From Actinomycetota bacterium (GTDB lineage Bacteria; Actinomycetota; Actinomycetes; Mycobacteriales; Micromonosporaceae): a stretch of DNA of 64,000 bases. Shown piece by piece: positions 42,616 to 51,616 of the stretch. Location of the stretch: NCBI GenBank assembly GCA_005885555.1, contig VAWN01000088.1:1-64000 (forward strand). The letters run 5' to 3'. The position numbers and the translations under genes are program-made. The first letter of the stretch is position 1. Every line of letters begins with the position of its first letter. The notes beneath the pieces are model-generated. The model had not been told where the DNA came from, ran no database searches, and was given only the letters and a program-made list of their open reading frames with translations.

Positions 42616-43364
42616 CGCGACAGCCACCCCCCATCGACAGCGAGCACATGTCCGTGTACGTAGTCGGCCGCCGGTGAGGCCAGGAACACGATCGCACCGA
42701 CGATCTCGTGCGGCGCGGCCCAGCGGCCGGCCGGGATCCGCGACCGGATCTCGGCCTCCCGTACCGGATCCGACCGCAGTACGGCGGTGTTCGCGGTCGC
42801 CACGTACCCCGGCGCGACCGCGTTGACGTTGACCCCGCGCGGCGCCCATTCGTTGGCCAGTGCCCGGGTCAGGCCCGCGATCGCGTGCTTGCTGGCCGTG
42901 TACGACGTGACGTTCACGCCGCCCTGGAACGACAGCATCGACGCGATATTTATGATCTTCCCTGAGCCACGTTCACACATCGGGCCTCCGAAGAGCCTGC
43001 TGAGCTGGAACACCGAGTTCAGGTTCACCTGGAGCACCTCGCTCCAGTCGCTGTCGGGCATGTCCAGCGCCGGCCCGCGCCGGATGATGCCCGCGTTGTT
43101 GACCAGGATCTGGACCTCGTGTTCGGCCAGCACCCGTTCGGCCGTACGCTGCACGGCCGCCTCGTCGGACAGGTCGGCCGCCACCGTCTTGACCTTCCGG
43201 CCGTACCCGGCGACCTCCGCAGCCGCCGAGTCCAGGTCGTCGCGATGACCCCACAGCACCAGGTCGGCACCGGCCTCGGCGAGCGCGACCGCGGCGGCCC
43301 GGCCGATGCCGTCGCGGGCACCGGTGACCAGCGCGGTGCGCCCGTCGAGGGTGAAGGTGGTCAT
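42612..43364 (-). CDS. kduD: 2-deoxy-D-gluconate 3-dehydrogenase / 2-keto-3-deoxygluconate-forming reductase
   Basis: A 250-residue SDR with VTGARDGIGRAAAVAL, NNAGIIRRGPAL, active Ser in NIASMLSFQGG, and YTASKHAIAG. The sequence NNAGIIRR and the SFQGG segment are typical of KduD. It reduces 3-deoxy-D-glycero-2,5-hexodiulosonate to 2-keto-3-deoxy-D-gluconate, the step after KduI. It overlaps kduI upstream (ATGA) and the IclR gene downstream. Confidence 0.92.
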   Translation of the reverse strand: MTTFTLDGRTALVTGARDGIGRAAAVALAEAGADLVLWGHRDDLDSAAAEVAGYGRKVKTVAADLSDEAAVQRTAERVLAEHEVQILVNNAGIIRRGPALDMPDSDWSEVLQVNLNSVFQLSRLFGGPMCERGSGKIINIASMLSFQGGVNVTSYTASKHAIAGLTRALANEWAPRGVNVNAVAPGYVATANTAVLRSDPVREAEIRSRIPAGRWAAPHEIVGAIVFLASPAADYVHGHVLAVDGGWLSR

Positions 43365-44179
43365 CGCATCCGCTCTTTCGCGACCTGGTCCATGTCGTCG
43401 TAGGCCACGTTCTCGCCCGCCATCGCCCAGACGAAGGCGTAGTTCGCGGTACCCGCGCCGCAGTGCACCGACCACGGCGGGGCGATGACGGCCTGCTCGT
43501 TGGCGACGATGATGGACCGGGTCGCGTCGGGCGGCCCGGCCAGGTGCACGACCCGCTCCCCCGACGCGAGCCGGAAGTACAGGTAGACCTCGGTGCGCCG
43601 CTCGTGGGTGTGGCACGGCATGGTGTTCCAGACGCTGCCCTCGGCCAGCTCCGTGATGCCGAGGACCAGCTGGTCCGAGGCGATCCCGTCGGCGTGGATG
43701 TACCGGCGGATGGTGCGCACGTTGGCGTGCGCCGGCTCGCCCAGGTCGGCGCTGAAGACCTCGTCGCGGCGGCCCAGCGCGGTCGGGTGCGGGTGGTGGG
43801 CCGGCGCCGACACCAGGTAGTACCGGGCATCCGCGCCGTCGAACGTGACGTCCTTGGCACCCTTGCCGACGTACAGCACGTCCAGCGTGGACAGGTCGTG
43901 CTTGCTGTCGTCGACGGTGACGGTACCGGAGCCGCTCAGGCACACCACGGCCAGCTCGCGCCGGTCGCAGAAGTGCTCGGCGCGCAACTGGTCCGGTACC
44001 GGCAGGGAAAGCGTTTGCCCGGCCGGCACAGCGCCGCCGACGACCATGCGGTCGTTATGGCTGTACTCAAGCCGGACATGCCCGTCGGCGAACAACTCCT
44101 CCACCAGGAACCGCTCGCGCAGTCCGGTCGGGTCCAGGCCGCCGAACTCGGCGGGGTGGGTCGGGTGGCGCGTGTGCAC
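43361..44179 (-). CDS. kduI: 4-deoxy-L-threo-5-hexosulose-uronate ketol-isomerase
   Basis: A 272-residue cupin-fold isomerase. It contains VRLEYSHNDRMVVGGAVP and the zinc site CHTHERRTEVYLYF (two His plus Glu, with a later His in WSVHCGAGT). It converts unsaturated uronate-derived 5-keto-4-deoxyuronate to the 2,5-diketo form. GTG at 44179 is preferred, with GGAAGGA upstream; an extension runs into the hairpin. It opens the operon kduI-kduD-iclR-lyase. Confidence 0.93.
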   Translation of the reverse strand: MHTRHPTHPAEFGGLDPTGLRERFLVEELFADGHVRLEYSHNDRMVVGGAVPAGQTLSLPVPDQLRAEHFCDRRELAVVCLSGSGTVTVDDSKHDLSTLDVLYVGKGAKDVTFDGADARYYLVSAPAHHPHPTALGRRDEVFSADLGEPAHANVRTIRRYIHADGIASDQLVLGITELAEGSVWNTMPCHTHERRTEVYLYFRLASGERVVHLAGPPDATRSIIVANEQAVIAPPWSVHCGAGTANYAFVWAMAGENVAYDDMDQVAKERMR

Positions 44180-44218
44180 CGGGAAGGTCCTTCCGCTAGG
44201 AGACTTCGGGGATGCGCG

Positions 44219-44252
44219 GTTGCTCCGGGGGTGTCGACACCCCCGGAGCAAC
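44219..44252. terminator. 34-bp perfect palindrome between the LctP-family gene and kduI
   Basis: Arms GTTGCTCCGGGGGTGTC and GACACCCCCGGAGCAAC meet without spacer around TCGA. On the minus strand it follows the permease stop by about 27 bases and precedes kduI, so it is a likely terminator or attenuator separating the two. As DNA it could also be a binding site. Confidence 0.7.
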
Positions 44253-44279
44253 GCCGCGCCCGTGCACCAAGGCCGTCAC

Positions 44280-45988
44280 CTAGCTCGGCACCATCCAGCC
44301 CAGCACCGGGGTCGACTGGAGGTACACCAGCAGGCACAGCCCGAGGAGCAGCACCAGGCTCCAGCCGATCACCTTGCGGAACAGGTTGCCTTCCTGGCCC
44401 ACCATGGCGATGGCCGCGGTACCGATGGCCAGGTTCTGCGGCGAAATCATCTTCGCGAGCACGCCACCGGAGGAGTTCGCCGCGCCGAACAGGTACGGCG
44501 ACTGGTGCAGGTTCGCGGCCGCCTGGACCTGCAACGGTCCGAACAGCGCGTTGGAGCCCGCGTCGGTACCCGTGATGGCCACGCCGAACCACCCGACGAT
44601 CGGCGCGAGGAAGGCGAAGAAGCCGCCGGACTGGGACAGGAAGTTGCCCAGGCTGTTGGTCTGCCCGGAGAACTGCATGACGAACGCCAGCGCGAACACC
44701 ATCAGGATGGTGAGGATGGCCCAGTTGAACTGGCGCGGCCGTAAGTGCGCAACCCGCGCAGCGGGCTGATGCCCAGCACCAGCATGGTGAGCAGGCCGGA
44801 GATGAACAGCAGGGTACCGGTGGCGCCCAGCCAGTTGAGCACGTAGACGGTCGCGGTGCTCTCCGCGCTGCCCTTGGGCGGCAGGAAGTGCAGCCCCGGC
44901 CACTGGAACCGGGTCAGCGTCCAGTTCGGCTGCTTGACCGTCGGGTTCAGGAACTTCACCACGTTGAAGCTCTTGAAGCTCAGCTGGGCGACGGCGAAGA
45001 CGATCACGATGATCGCGTACGGCGCGAACGCCCGGACGACCTCGGCCGCGGAGTCGCGCTCGGCCGGCCGGTTCTCGCGAACGAAGGCCGGGTCGTCGAC
45101 GGCGCCGCCGGCCACCGGTACCGGTTCCGGCCGGCCGGTGTCGAACTGCAGTTCCTCGCGCGGCTTCCAGACCCGGGTGAGCAGCAGTACCGCCGCCACC
45201 GAGATGACCGACGCGGCGATGTCGCACAGCTTGTAGCTGATCGCCGAGAACACCACCTGGGAGACCGAGAAGGCGACCGCGGCCGTCAGCGCGGCCGGCC
45301 ACGCCTGCCGCAGCCCGCGCCGGCCGTCGGCGATGAACAGCAGGATGAACGGGATGAAGAACGCCAGGATCGCGGTCTGCCGCCCGGTCATGGCACCGAA
45401 GTGCGCGGCGGCGGTCGGGTTGTTCGGGGACAGGATCGTGATGGGGTTGCCCAGGCCGCCGAAGGCGACCGGCGCCGTGTCGGCGACCAGCGCGAGGGCG
45501 ATCGCCTTGAGCGGGCTGAAGCCGATGGCGATGAGCATGACGCCGCAGATGGCGATCGGCGAGCCGCCACCGGCCAGCGCCTCGATGAGCGCGCCGAACG
45601 AGAAGGCGATCACGATCGCCTGTACCCGCTGGTCGTCGCTGACCCGGGCGAACGACCGCCGGAGAACGGCGAAGTGCCCGGTCTCGACGGTCATGTTGTA
45701 GATCCAGATCGCATTGAAGGTGATCCACAGGACCAGCAGGGCGCCACGCGCCGCGCCGAACACCCCCGCGTCGAGGGCGAGCCCCAGCGGCATGTGGAAG
45801 CCGAGACTGCCCGGCAGCACGGCGACCAGGAGGGCGACCACCAGGGCGACGAGACTGGCCCAGTGCGCCTTCCAGCGCAGGCCACCGAGGAGGAACAACA
45901 AGACAAGAAGCGGTAAGAAGGCCAGCAGAGCGGACAGCCACAGGTGGCCGGTTGGATTGAAGTTCTGGCGGTACACGAGCGCCTCCAT
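44280..45988 (-). pseudogene. LctP-family (L-lactate/glycolate) permease, frameshifted
   Basis: The first frame (45988 to about 44740) encodes the bulk of a polytopic LctP-type permease: GHLWLSALLAFLPLLVLLFL, IEALAGGGSPIAICGVML, FGGLGNPITILSP. Near 44735-44745 the frame shifts by -1; the first frame stops at 44702. The conserved tail (QFNWAILTILMVFALAFVM, ITGTDAGSNALFGPLQV, AMVGQEGNLFR) continues to 44280. Both parts are well preserved. Substrates of the family are short hydroxy-acids. Its place beside kdu genes suggests transport of lactate produced by sugar catabolism, or of a sugar acid. Confidence 0.82.
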
Positions 45989-46345
45989 GGGGGTGGGGAC
46001 GGGCGCAGGTCACGACCGGTCGGAGCGGCGTATCGACCGACATGGACGGTGTGCCGGGCGGGTGTACCGGGTGGCACGCGGCACTGCGCAAACCATTGCA
46101 TGCGGGTGTAGCCGGAGTTTCGCCCGCTGGTCAAGAACGCGCTCCGTCGGACGGAAACGTGACCTGCCCGCGACTATCCAAGCTCAGGCTGGCGGCATGA
46201 CGTCCTCCGAAACAGTCGCGGAAAGATCGACTTAGTTGAACTCTTGACTCAGGCAGGGTAGCGGATATTGACTCGTGCACAAACGTTTGCAGCCAGATCC
46301 TGCTCCCCAGGGCCACTGCGGCCGAGCCACTAGGAAGTGCGTGCA
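45989..46345. promoter_or_regulatory. divergent control region with LacI-type operator
   Basis: 357 bp without a gene between the permease and lacI-type genes. CAAACGTTTG at 46280-46289 is a perfect 10-bp palindrome with the central CG typical of LacI/GalR operators. TTGACT occurs at 46244-46249 and 46268-46273 as candidate -35 elements. Autoregulation of the LacI gene is likely; the upstream half holds no visible structure. Confidence 0.6.
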
Positions 46346-47374
46346 ATGCCGGTAACCATCCATGACGTCGCCCGACGGGCCCAGGTGTCCCCCTCCACGG
46401 TGTCCCGTGCGCTCAGCGCCTCGCACCTGGTCCGGGGTACCACCCGGGAGCGGGTGCTGGCGGCGGCCAAGGAGCTTGGATACCAGCCGAACCCGGCGGC
46501 GCGCAGCCTCATCACCGGCCGGACCGGCAACATCGGCATCGTGGTACCCGACCTGAACAACCCCTTCTACACCGGGGTGCTGCGCGGCGTGCAGGCCCGC
46601 GCGCGGCAGAGCGGGTACGCCGTCTTCTTCGCCGACGGCGAGGAGGACCCGGTGGCGGAGGAGGCCCTGGTCCGCGCCATGGCCCGGCAGGTGGACGGCG
46701 TCGTCATGTGCGCGCCGTTCGCCAGCGACGCCCAACTGCGCGCGCTCGCGGGAATCACCTCGCTGGCGTTGCTGAACCGCCGGCTGCGCGACGTGCCGGC
46801 GGCCCTGATGGACAGCGCCAGCGGCATGCGGCAGGTGGTCGACCACCTGGTCGCGCTCGGCCACCGGCGGGTCGCCTATCTGAACGGACCCAACATCGCG
46901 TGGTCCAACCGGGAACGGCGCCGGGGCCTGCGCGCCGCCGCCGCCCGGGCGCGCATGACCGTCGTCGAGTTCGGCCCGTTCGAGCCGAAGTTCGAAGGCG
47001 GCGTGCAGGCCGCCGACCTGGCGCTGGCCGGCGGCGTCACGGCCATCATGACGTACAACGATCTGATGGCTCTGGGTGTGCTGTCCCGGCTGGCCGACCG
47101 CGGCGTGGCGGTACCCCAGGAGATGAGCGTCGTCGGTTTCGATAATCTTCTATACGCCGCAGTCTGCGCTCCACCGTTGACCACGGTCGCCATGCCGATG
47201 GAGGCGGGCGGTCGGGCCGCCGTCGACCTCCTGCTCGCCGGCATCGACGGCAGTGACGACGGTGGCGCGGGCACGTTCCGCGAATTGACCACTAACCTCA
47301 TCGTGCGCGCGACGACAGCCGCCGCCAGCACCACCAGTCCCGACAGTCCCGACAGTCCCCCTCCGGCGGCCTGA
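46346..47374 (+). CDS. LacI-family transcriptional regulator
   Basis: A 342-residue regulator. The N-terminal helix-turn-helix is VTIHDVARRAQVSPSTVSRA with hinge NPAARSLITG. The sensor domain resembles ribose-binding proteins, with GIVVPDLNNPFYTGVLRGV, VDHLVALGHRRVAYL and MSVVGFDNLLYAA. A Ser/Pro-rich tail follows. It precedes an ABC transporter/dehydratase operon by 36 bp and so most likely controls it. A related site also lies before the uronate dehydrogenase gene. ATG at 46346 has AGGAAG at eight bases. Confidence 0.92.
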   Translation: MPVTIHDVARRAQVSPSTVSRALSASHLVRGTTRERVLAAAKELGYQPNPAARSLITGRTGNIGIVVPDLNNPFYTGVLRGVQARARQSGYAVFFADGEEDPVAEEALVRAMARQVDGVVMCAPFASDAQLRALAGITSLALLNRRLRDVPAALMDSASGMRQVVDHLVALGHRRVAYLNGPNIAWSNRERRRGLRAAAARARMTVVEFGPFEPKFEGGVQAADLALAGGVTAIMTYNDLMALGVLSRLADRGVAVPQEMSVVGFDNLLYAAVCAPPLTTVAMPMEAGGRAAVDLLLAGIDGSDDGGAGTFRELTTNLIVRATTAAASTTSPDSPDSPPPAA

Positions 47375-47410
47375 AGCCGCCGGCCACTCCCGGAAAGGGG
47401 AGTCCCTTCT

Positions 47411-48640
47411 ATGGGTGATCCACGTAGCCGCCGGTACCGTCTTGGCACCGGTCTACTGGCCACACTTTCCGCGGCGGCACTCGTCGCCGCCTGCACCGCG
47501 CCCAACAGCGGTGGGGGCGCAGGCGCCTCGGCGTCCTCGTCCTCCGACGTACCGGACAAGCCCGCCGCGCCGGTGACCCTGAACGTCATCGACGTGGCCG
47601 GCAACCTGCAGCTGACCCAGCCGATGTTCGACGACTTCGTCAAGCAGCACCCGGACATCGTCAGCAAGGTGAACACCAGCACCGCCAAGGCTCCCGACCT
47701 GCCCGGCAAGCTGCAGGCGCAGGAGCAGGGCGGCTCGCTGGCCATCGACCTGGTGCTGACCGGTACCGACGCGCTGGGTTCGGGTATCGCGGGCGGCCTG
47801 TACCAGGACCTGACCCCGTACCTGAGCCGGATCTCGAACATGCAGAACTACGACACGGTACCGGCGAAGATGCAGCAGCAGGCCAAGAACCAGGGCGTCG
47901 AACTGGTGTGGTACCCGTCCGGCCCGCTGCTGGAGTACGACCCCGCGAAGGTGACCAACCCGCCGACCACGGCTGACGAACTGCTCGCCTGGTGCAAGGC
48001 CAACCCCGGAAAGTTCCTCTACGCGCAGCCGGCCAACTCCGGCCCCGGCCGCACCCTGCTGATGGGCCTGCCCTACATCCTCGGCGACTCGGACCCTTCG
48101 AACCCGAGCACCGGCTGGGACAAGACCTGGAAGTACCTGCAGGACCTCGGCGGATGCGCGCAGACCTACGAGACCGGTACGACCAACACGATGAAGAAGC
48201 TGGCCAACGGGTCGGCGTGGATGGTCGCCAGCACCACCGGGTGGGACATCAACGCCCGCGCCATCAAGACGGTGCCGAACACCACGAAGATCACCACGAT
48301 GAAGGGCTTCCACTGGGTCAGTGACGCGCAGTTCGCGGCGGTCCCGAAGGGCGTCAGCAAGGACAAGCTCTCGGCGATCCTGAACCTGCTGCAGTTCATG
48401 CTGACCCCGCAGGAGCAGGCGTTCTCCTTCGACGCCGGGTACTTCTACCCGGGTCCGTCCATCAAGGGCGTGACCATCGACATGGCGCCGCAGAAGAGCC
48501 AGGACACCATCAAGCAGTTCGGCCGGCCGGAGTACGACGACCTCATCAAGAACAACCCCGTCGAGGTCTCGCTGCCGCCGGACGTTCAGGTCCAGGCGTT
48601 CAAGCTGTGGACAGACAAGGTTGGGTCGCAGAAGAAATGA
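47411..48640 (+). CDS. ABC transporter solute-binding lipoprotein (family 1)
   Basis: A 409-residue lipoprotein: signal LGTGLLATLSAAALVAAC with lipobox VAAC, Ser/Ala-rich tether, and mature domain from VTLNVIDVAGNLQLTQ. The closing region resembles the Fe3+/putrescine/spermidine-type receptor class that pairs with PotA-like ATPases. The linked enzymes suggest a uronate or aldonate oligosaccharide as ligand. A small hairpin (ACTCCC...GGGAGT) covers the ribosome site at 47384-47406. Confidence 0.88.
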   Translation: MGDPRSRRYRLGTGLLATLSAAALVAACTAPNSGGGAGASASSSSDVPDKPAAPVTLNVIDVAGNLQLTQPMFDDFVKQHPDIVSKVNTSTAKAPDLPGKLQAQEQGGSLAIDLVLTGTDALGSGIAGGLYQDLTPYLSRISNMQNYDTVPAKMQQQAKNQGVELVWYPSGPLLEYDPAKVTNPPTTADELLAWCKANPGKFLYAQPANSGPGRTLLMGLPYILGDSDPSNPSTGWDKTWKYLQDLGGCAQTYETGTTNTMKKLANGSAWMVASTTGWDINARAIKTVPNTTKITTMKGFHWVSDAQFAAVPKGVSKDKLSAILNLLQFMLTPQEQAFSFDAGYFYPGPSIKGVTIDMAPQKSQDTIKQFGRPEYDDLIKNNPVEVSLPPDVQVQAFKLWTDKVGSQKK

Positions 48641-49797
48641 GTGACCGGCGGTTCGATCACCTCCGCCTGGAGCAGGTCCGGCGGCGCTTCGGCGACAAGG
48701 TGGTACTGGACGACCTGAACCTGCAGATCGCCGGTGGCGAGTTCGTCGCGCTGCTCGGCCCGTCGGGGTGCGGCAAGTCGACCGCGCTCAACTGCCTGGC
48801 CGGGTTGTTACCGCTCAGCGGTGGCAGCATCTGGCTGGACCAGCGGCGGGTCGACACGCAGCCACCGGAGAAGCGCGGGTTCGGGATGGTCTTCCAGAAC
48901 TATGCGTTGTTCCCGCACATGTCGGTGCGCCGCAACGTGGGCTTCGGCCTCGCGATGCGGGGCACCGGCCGGCAGGAGACCCGCCGCCGGGTCGACGAGG
49001 CACTGCGGCTGGTGCAGCTGACGCCGTACGCCGACCGGTTGCCCGGTCAGCTGTCCGGCGGGCAGCAGCAGCGGGTCGCCATCGCCCGGGCCATCGTGAT
49101 CGAACCGCCGCTCGTCCTGATGGACGAACCACTGTCCAATTTGGACGCTGCCCTGCGGCTGGACATGCGCACCGAGATCCGTCGGCTGCACCAGTCGCTC
49201 GGGCTGACCACCATCTATGTCACGCACGACCAGGAGGAGGCGCTGTCGCTGGCCGACCGCCTGGTGGTGCTGCGGGAGGGCGTGGTGCAGCAGGTGGGTA
49301 CCCCGGAGGAGCTGTACCGCTCGCCGGTGAACCCTTACGTGGCAAGCTTCATGGGGTACCGCAACCTGCTGCCCATGACCGTCACCGGGCGCAACGGCGA
49401 CGAGGCGACGGTGCACGGGTTCGGCATCGAGCTGACCGGCATGGCACGCGGTCGGTTCGACACCGGCCCGGCCACCGTCGCGGTACGGCCGGAGGACTTC
49501 GTCGTCGGCGTCGAGCCGGCCAATCCCCAGAACCACATCCGGATCGCCGTGGAAGTGGTCGAGTACCACGGGCGGGAGCAGGCCATCCAGGCCCGGCTCC
49601 CCGAGGGCGAAGTGCTGCGCCTGCGCAGCTCGAACCGGGTTTCCCGGGGCGACACGGTTTCCGCGTGGGTACGGCACGACCACGTGCTCGTCTTCGGCGA
49701 GCAACTGGACGGCCCCCCGGTCGAGGTGGCGGCGGGCCCCTCGGCCGGGGTGGCAGCCAACGATTCCGCACCGTCCACGGCCGGTGCACCGTCATGA
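48637..49797 (+). CDS. ABC transporter ATP-binding protein (PotA/MalK class)
   Basis: A 386-residue ATPase with Walker [12 protein letters not shown], signature [15 protein letters not shown], Walker [13 protein letters not shown] and switch His in [10 protein letters not shown]-terminal regulatory TOBE domain follows with [15 protein letters not shown] overlaps the receptor gene stop (ATGA), and its own stop overlaps the first permease start in the same way. It energises the two-permease channel encoded next. Confidence 0.94.
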   Translation: MSDRRFDHLRLEQVRRRFGDKVVLDDLNLQIAGGEFVALLGPSGCGKSTALNCLAGLLPLSGGSIWLDQRRVDTQPPEKRGFGMVFQNYALFPHMSVRRNVGFGLAMRGTGRQETRRRVDEALRLVQLTPYADRLPGQLSGGQQQRVAIARAIVIEPPLVLMDEPLSNLDAALRLDMRTEIRRLHQSLGLTTIYVTHDQEEALSLADRLVVLREGVVQQVGTPEELYRSPVNPYVASFMGYRNLLPMTVTGRNGDEATVHGFGIELTGMARGRFDTGPATVAVRPEDFVVGVEPANPQNHIRIAVEVVEYHGREQAIQARLPEGEVLRLRSSNRVSRGDTVSAWVRHDHVLVFGEQLDGPPVEVAAGPSAGVAANDSAPSTAGAPS

Positions 49798-50735
49798 CTG
49801 TCGCGCCACCGGCACCGGCTCCAGCGCGCCGGCACCGCCCGCCGGATCCGCGGGCACACCTGTCGCACCGGCTGGCCGAGCGCGGCATCGACCGTACCCT
49901 GTGGCTGCTGCTGCCCGGCGTGGTGTTCCTCGTCGCGCTGTTCATCTACCCGCTGGCGTACGGCCTGGGCCTGTCGTTCCAGCCGTTGAAGAGCACCGAC
50001 CCGCTGTACAACTACAAGCAGTTCTTCACCGACCATCTGCAGCGCGACACCATCGGTACCACGCTGCGGATCAGCCTGCCGGCGGCGCTGGTCAACGTCA
50101 TCGCGTCGGTACCGATCGCATACCGCATGCGCGGCCGGATGCGCGGCAAGCGGTTCATCACCACGATGCTGGTCATCCCGATCACGCTGGGCACGGTGCT
50201 CACCGCCGACGGCATGCTGAAGTTCTTCGACCCGGCCGGCGGCTGGTTCAACAAGACGCTGTTCGCGTTGCACATCCGCACGCCGGACCAGCCGGTACTG
50301 CTCATCAACAACTACTGGGGCGTGGTCATCTCGCTGATCATCAGCGGGTTCCCGTTCGCGTTCCTGCTGATCCTGTCGTACCTGTCCGGGATCGACCCGA
50401 GCCTGGACGCTGCCGCGTCCACCCTCGGGGCCAGCCCGCGGCGGCGGTTCTGGCAGATCACCTTCCCGCTGCTGGCTCCCGGCCTCGCCATCACCTTCTG
50501 CCTGACCTTCGTGCTGGCGTTCTCGGTGTTCCCGTCGGCATACCTGGTCGGTAACCCGACCAGTACCACCCGGGTCATCTCGATCGCCGCGTACGAGGCA
50601 CGCAGCGTGGAAACCAACGACTCCAAGGCATCCACGATCGCGCTCATCATGGCGGTCATCGAGCTGCTGGTGATTTCGGTGGTGTTGTTCGGCCGGGGCC
50701 GGCTCTACCGCGGCTCGACGGGAGGCAAGGGATGA
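49794..50735 (+). CDS. ABC transporter permease 1
   Basis: A 313-residue PotB-type inner-membrane permease. The Pro/Arg-rich cytoplasmic start is followed by TLWLLLPGVVFLVALFIYPL. Six spans are predicted, with the coupling loop LDAAASTLGASPRRRFWQIT (EAA motif). It overlaps both neighbours by four bases. It pairs with permease 2. Confidence 0.92.
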   Translation: MTVAPPAPAPARRHRPPDPRAHLSHRLAERGIDRTLWLLLPGVVFLVALFIYPLAYGLGLSFQPLKSTDPLYNYKQFFTDHLQRDTIGTTLRISLPAALVNVIASVPIAYRMRGRMRGKRFITTMLVIPITLGTVLTADGMLKFFDPAGGWFNKTLFALHIRTPDQPVLLINNYWGVVISLIISGFPFAFLLILSYLSGIDPSLDAAASTLGASPRRRFWQITFPLLAPGLAITFCLTFVLAFSVFPSAYLVGNPTSTTRVISIAAYEARSVETNDSKASTIALIMAVIELLVISVVLFGRGRLYRGSTGGKG

Positions 50736-51616
50736 GCGAGGAACTGGCTGCGGTAGAAGAGACCGCGCGGCGGCGCGGCAGCCGGCCGATCGTGTGGCTG
50801 GCCTGGTTCCTGCTGGCGTTCTTCTTCGTCAACCTCGCCGGGATCGTCTTCTCGGCGGTGGTGGACTCGTTCGGCGACAACTGGTTCGGCAACTGGCTGC
50901 CGCAGGTGTGGACCACGCACTACTGGTCGGATGCGTGGCACGCGTACGACCTGGGTCAGGTCCTGCAGGTCACGCTGATCGTGTCGGTCGCCGTCGTGAT
51001 CGTCTCGGTGCTGGTGGGGGTACCGGCGTCCTACGCGCTGGCCCGCCGGAACTTCCCCTTCAAGCACGCCATCATGCTGGTGTTCCTGCTGCCGGTCATG
51101 GTGCCGCCGATCGCATACGGCATCCCGCTGGCGACCGCGATGTACAAGTTCAACACCATCACGCACGTGCAGATCGCCAACTCCATGTTCGGCGTGATCC
51201 TGGCCAACCTGGTACCGGCGATCCCGTTCGTGGTGCTGACGATGACCCCGTTCATCGAGCAGATCGACCCGAAGGTCGAGTCGGCGGCGCGCATGTGCGG
51301 GGCGAGCACCCGGAAGATCTTCACCCGGATCCTGTTGCCGTTGCTGGTACCCGGGGTGCTCGCCGCCTCGATCCTGGTACTGGTCCGCACGGTCGGCATG
51401 TTCGAGCTTACCTACCTGACCGCCGGGACGGACAGCGAGACGTTGGTGGTCAAGCTGTTCGACTCGATCTCCGGCGCGGGTATCCGGGCACCGCAGCAGT
51501 CCGACGCGATGGCGGTGCTGTACATGGGGATGATGCTGGTGCTGTTGGTGATCGCGCTGCGCTTCGTCAACCCGACCCAGCTGGTGACCCGGGTCGCGGA
51601 GGAGCGCGACGCGTGA
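50732..51616 (+). CDS. ABC transporter permease 2
   Basis: A 294-residue PotC-type permease with six predicted spans and coupling loop ESAARMCGASTRKIFTRILL. The first span VWLAWFLLAFFFVNLAGIVF is long. Its ATG overlaps the permease 1 stop and its stop overlaps the dehydratase GTG (GTGA). This tight coupling ties transport to the dehydratase. Confidence 0.92.
   Translation: MSEELAAVEETARRRGSRPIVWLAWFLLAFFFVNLAGIVFSAVVDSFGDNWFGNWLPQVWTTHYWSDAWHAYDLGQVLQVTLIVSVAVVIVSVLVGVPASYALARRNFPFKHAIMLVFLLPVMVPPIAYGIPLATAMYKFNTITHVQIANSMFGVILANLVPAIPFVVLTMTPFIEQIDPKVESAARMCGASTRKIFTRILLPLLVPGVLAASILVLVRTVGMFELTYLTAGTDSETLVVKLFDSISGAGIRAPQQSDAMAVLYMGMMLVLLVIALRFVNPTQLVTRVAEERDA

Noticed and set aside
44004-44019. 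LacI-like operator GGGAAAGCGTTTGCCC inside kduI
   Set aside because: It lies within the coding sequence, is imperfect, and has no promoter context.
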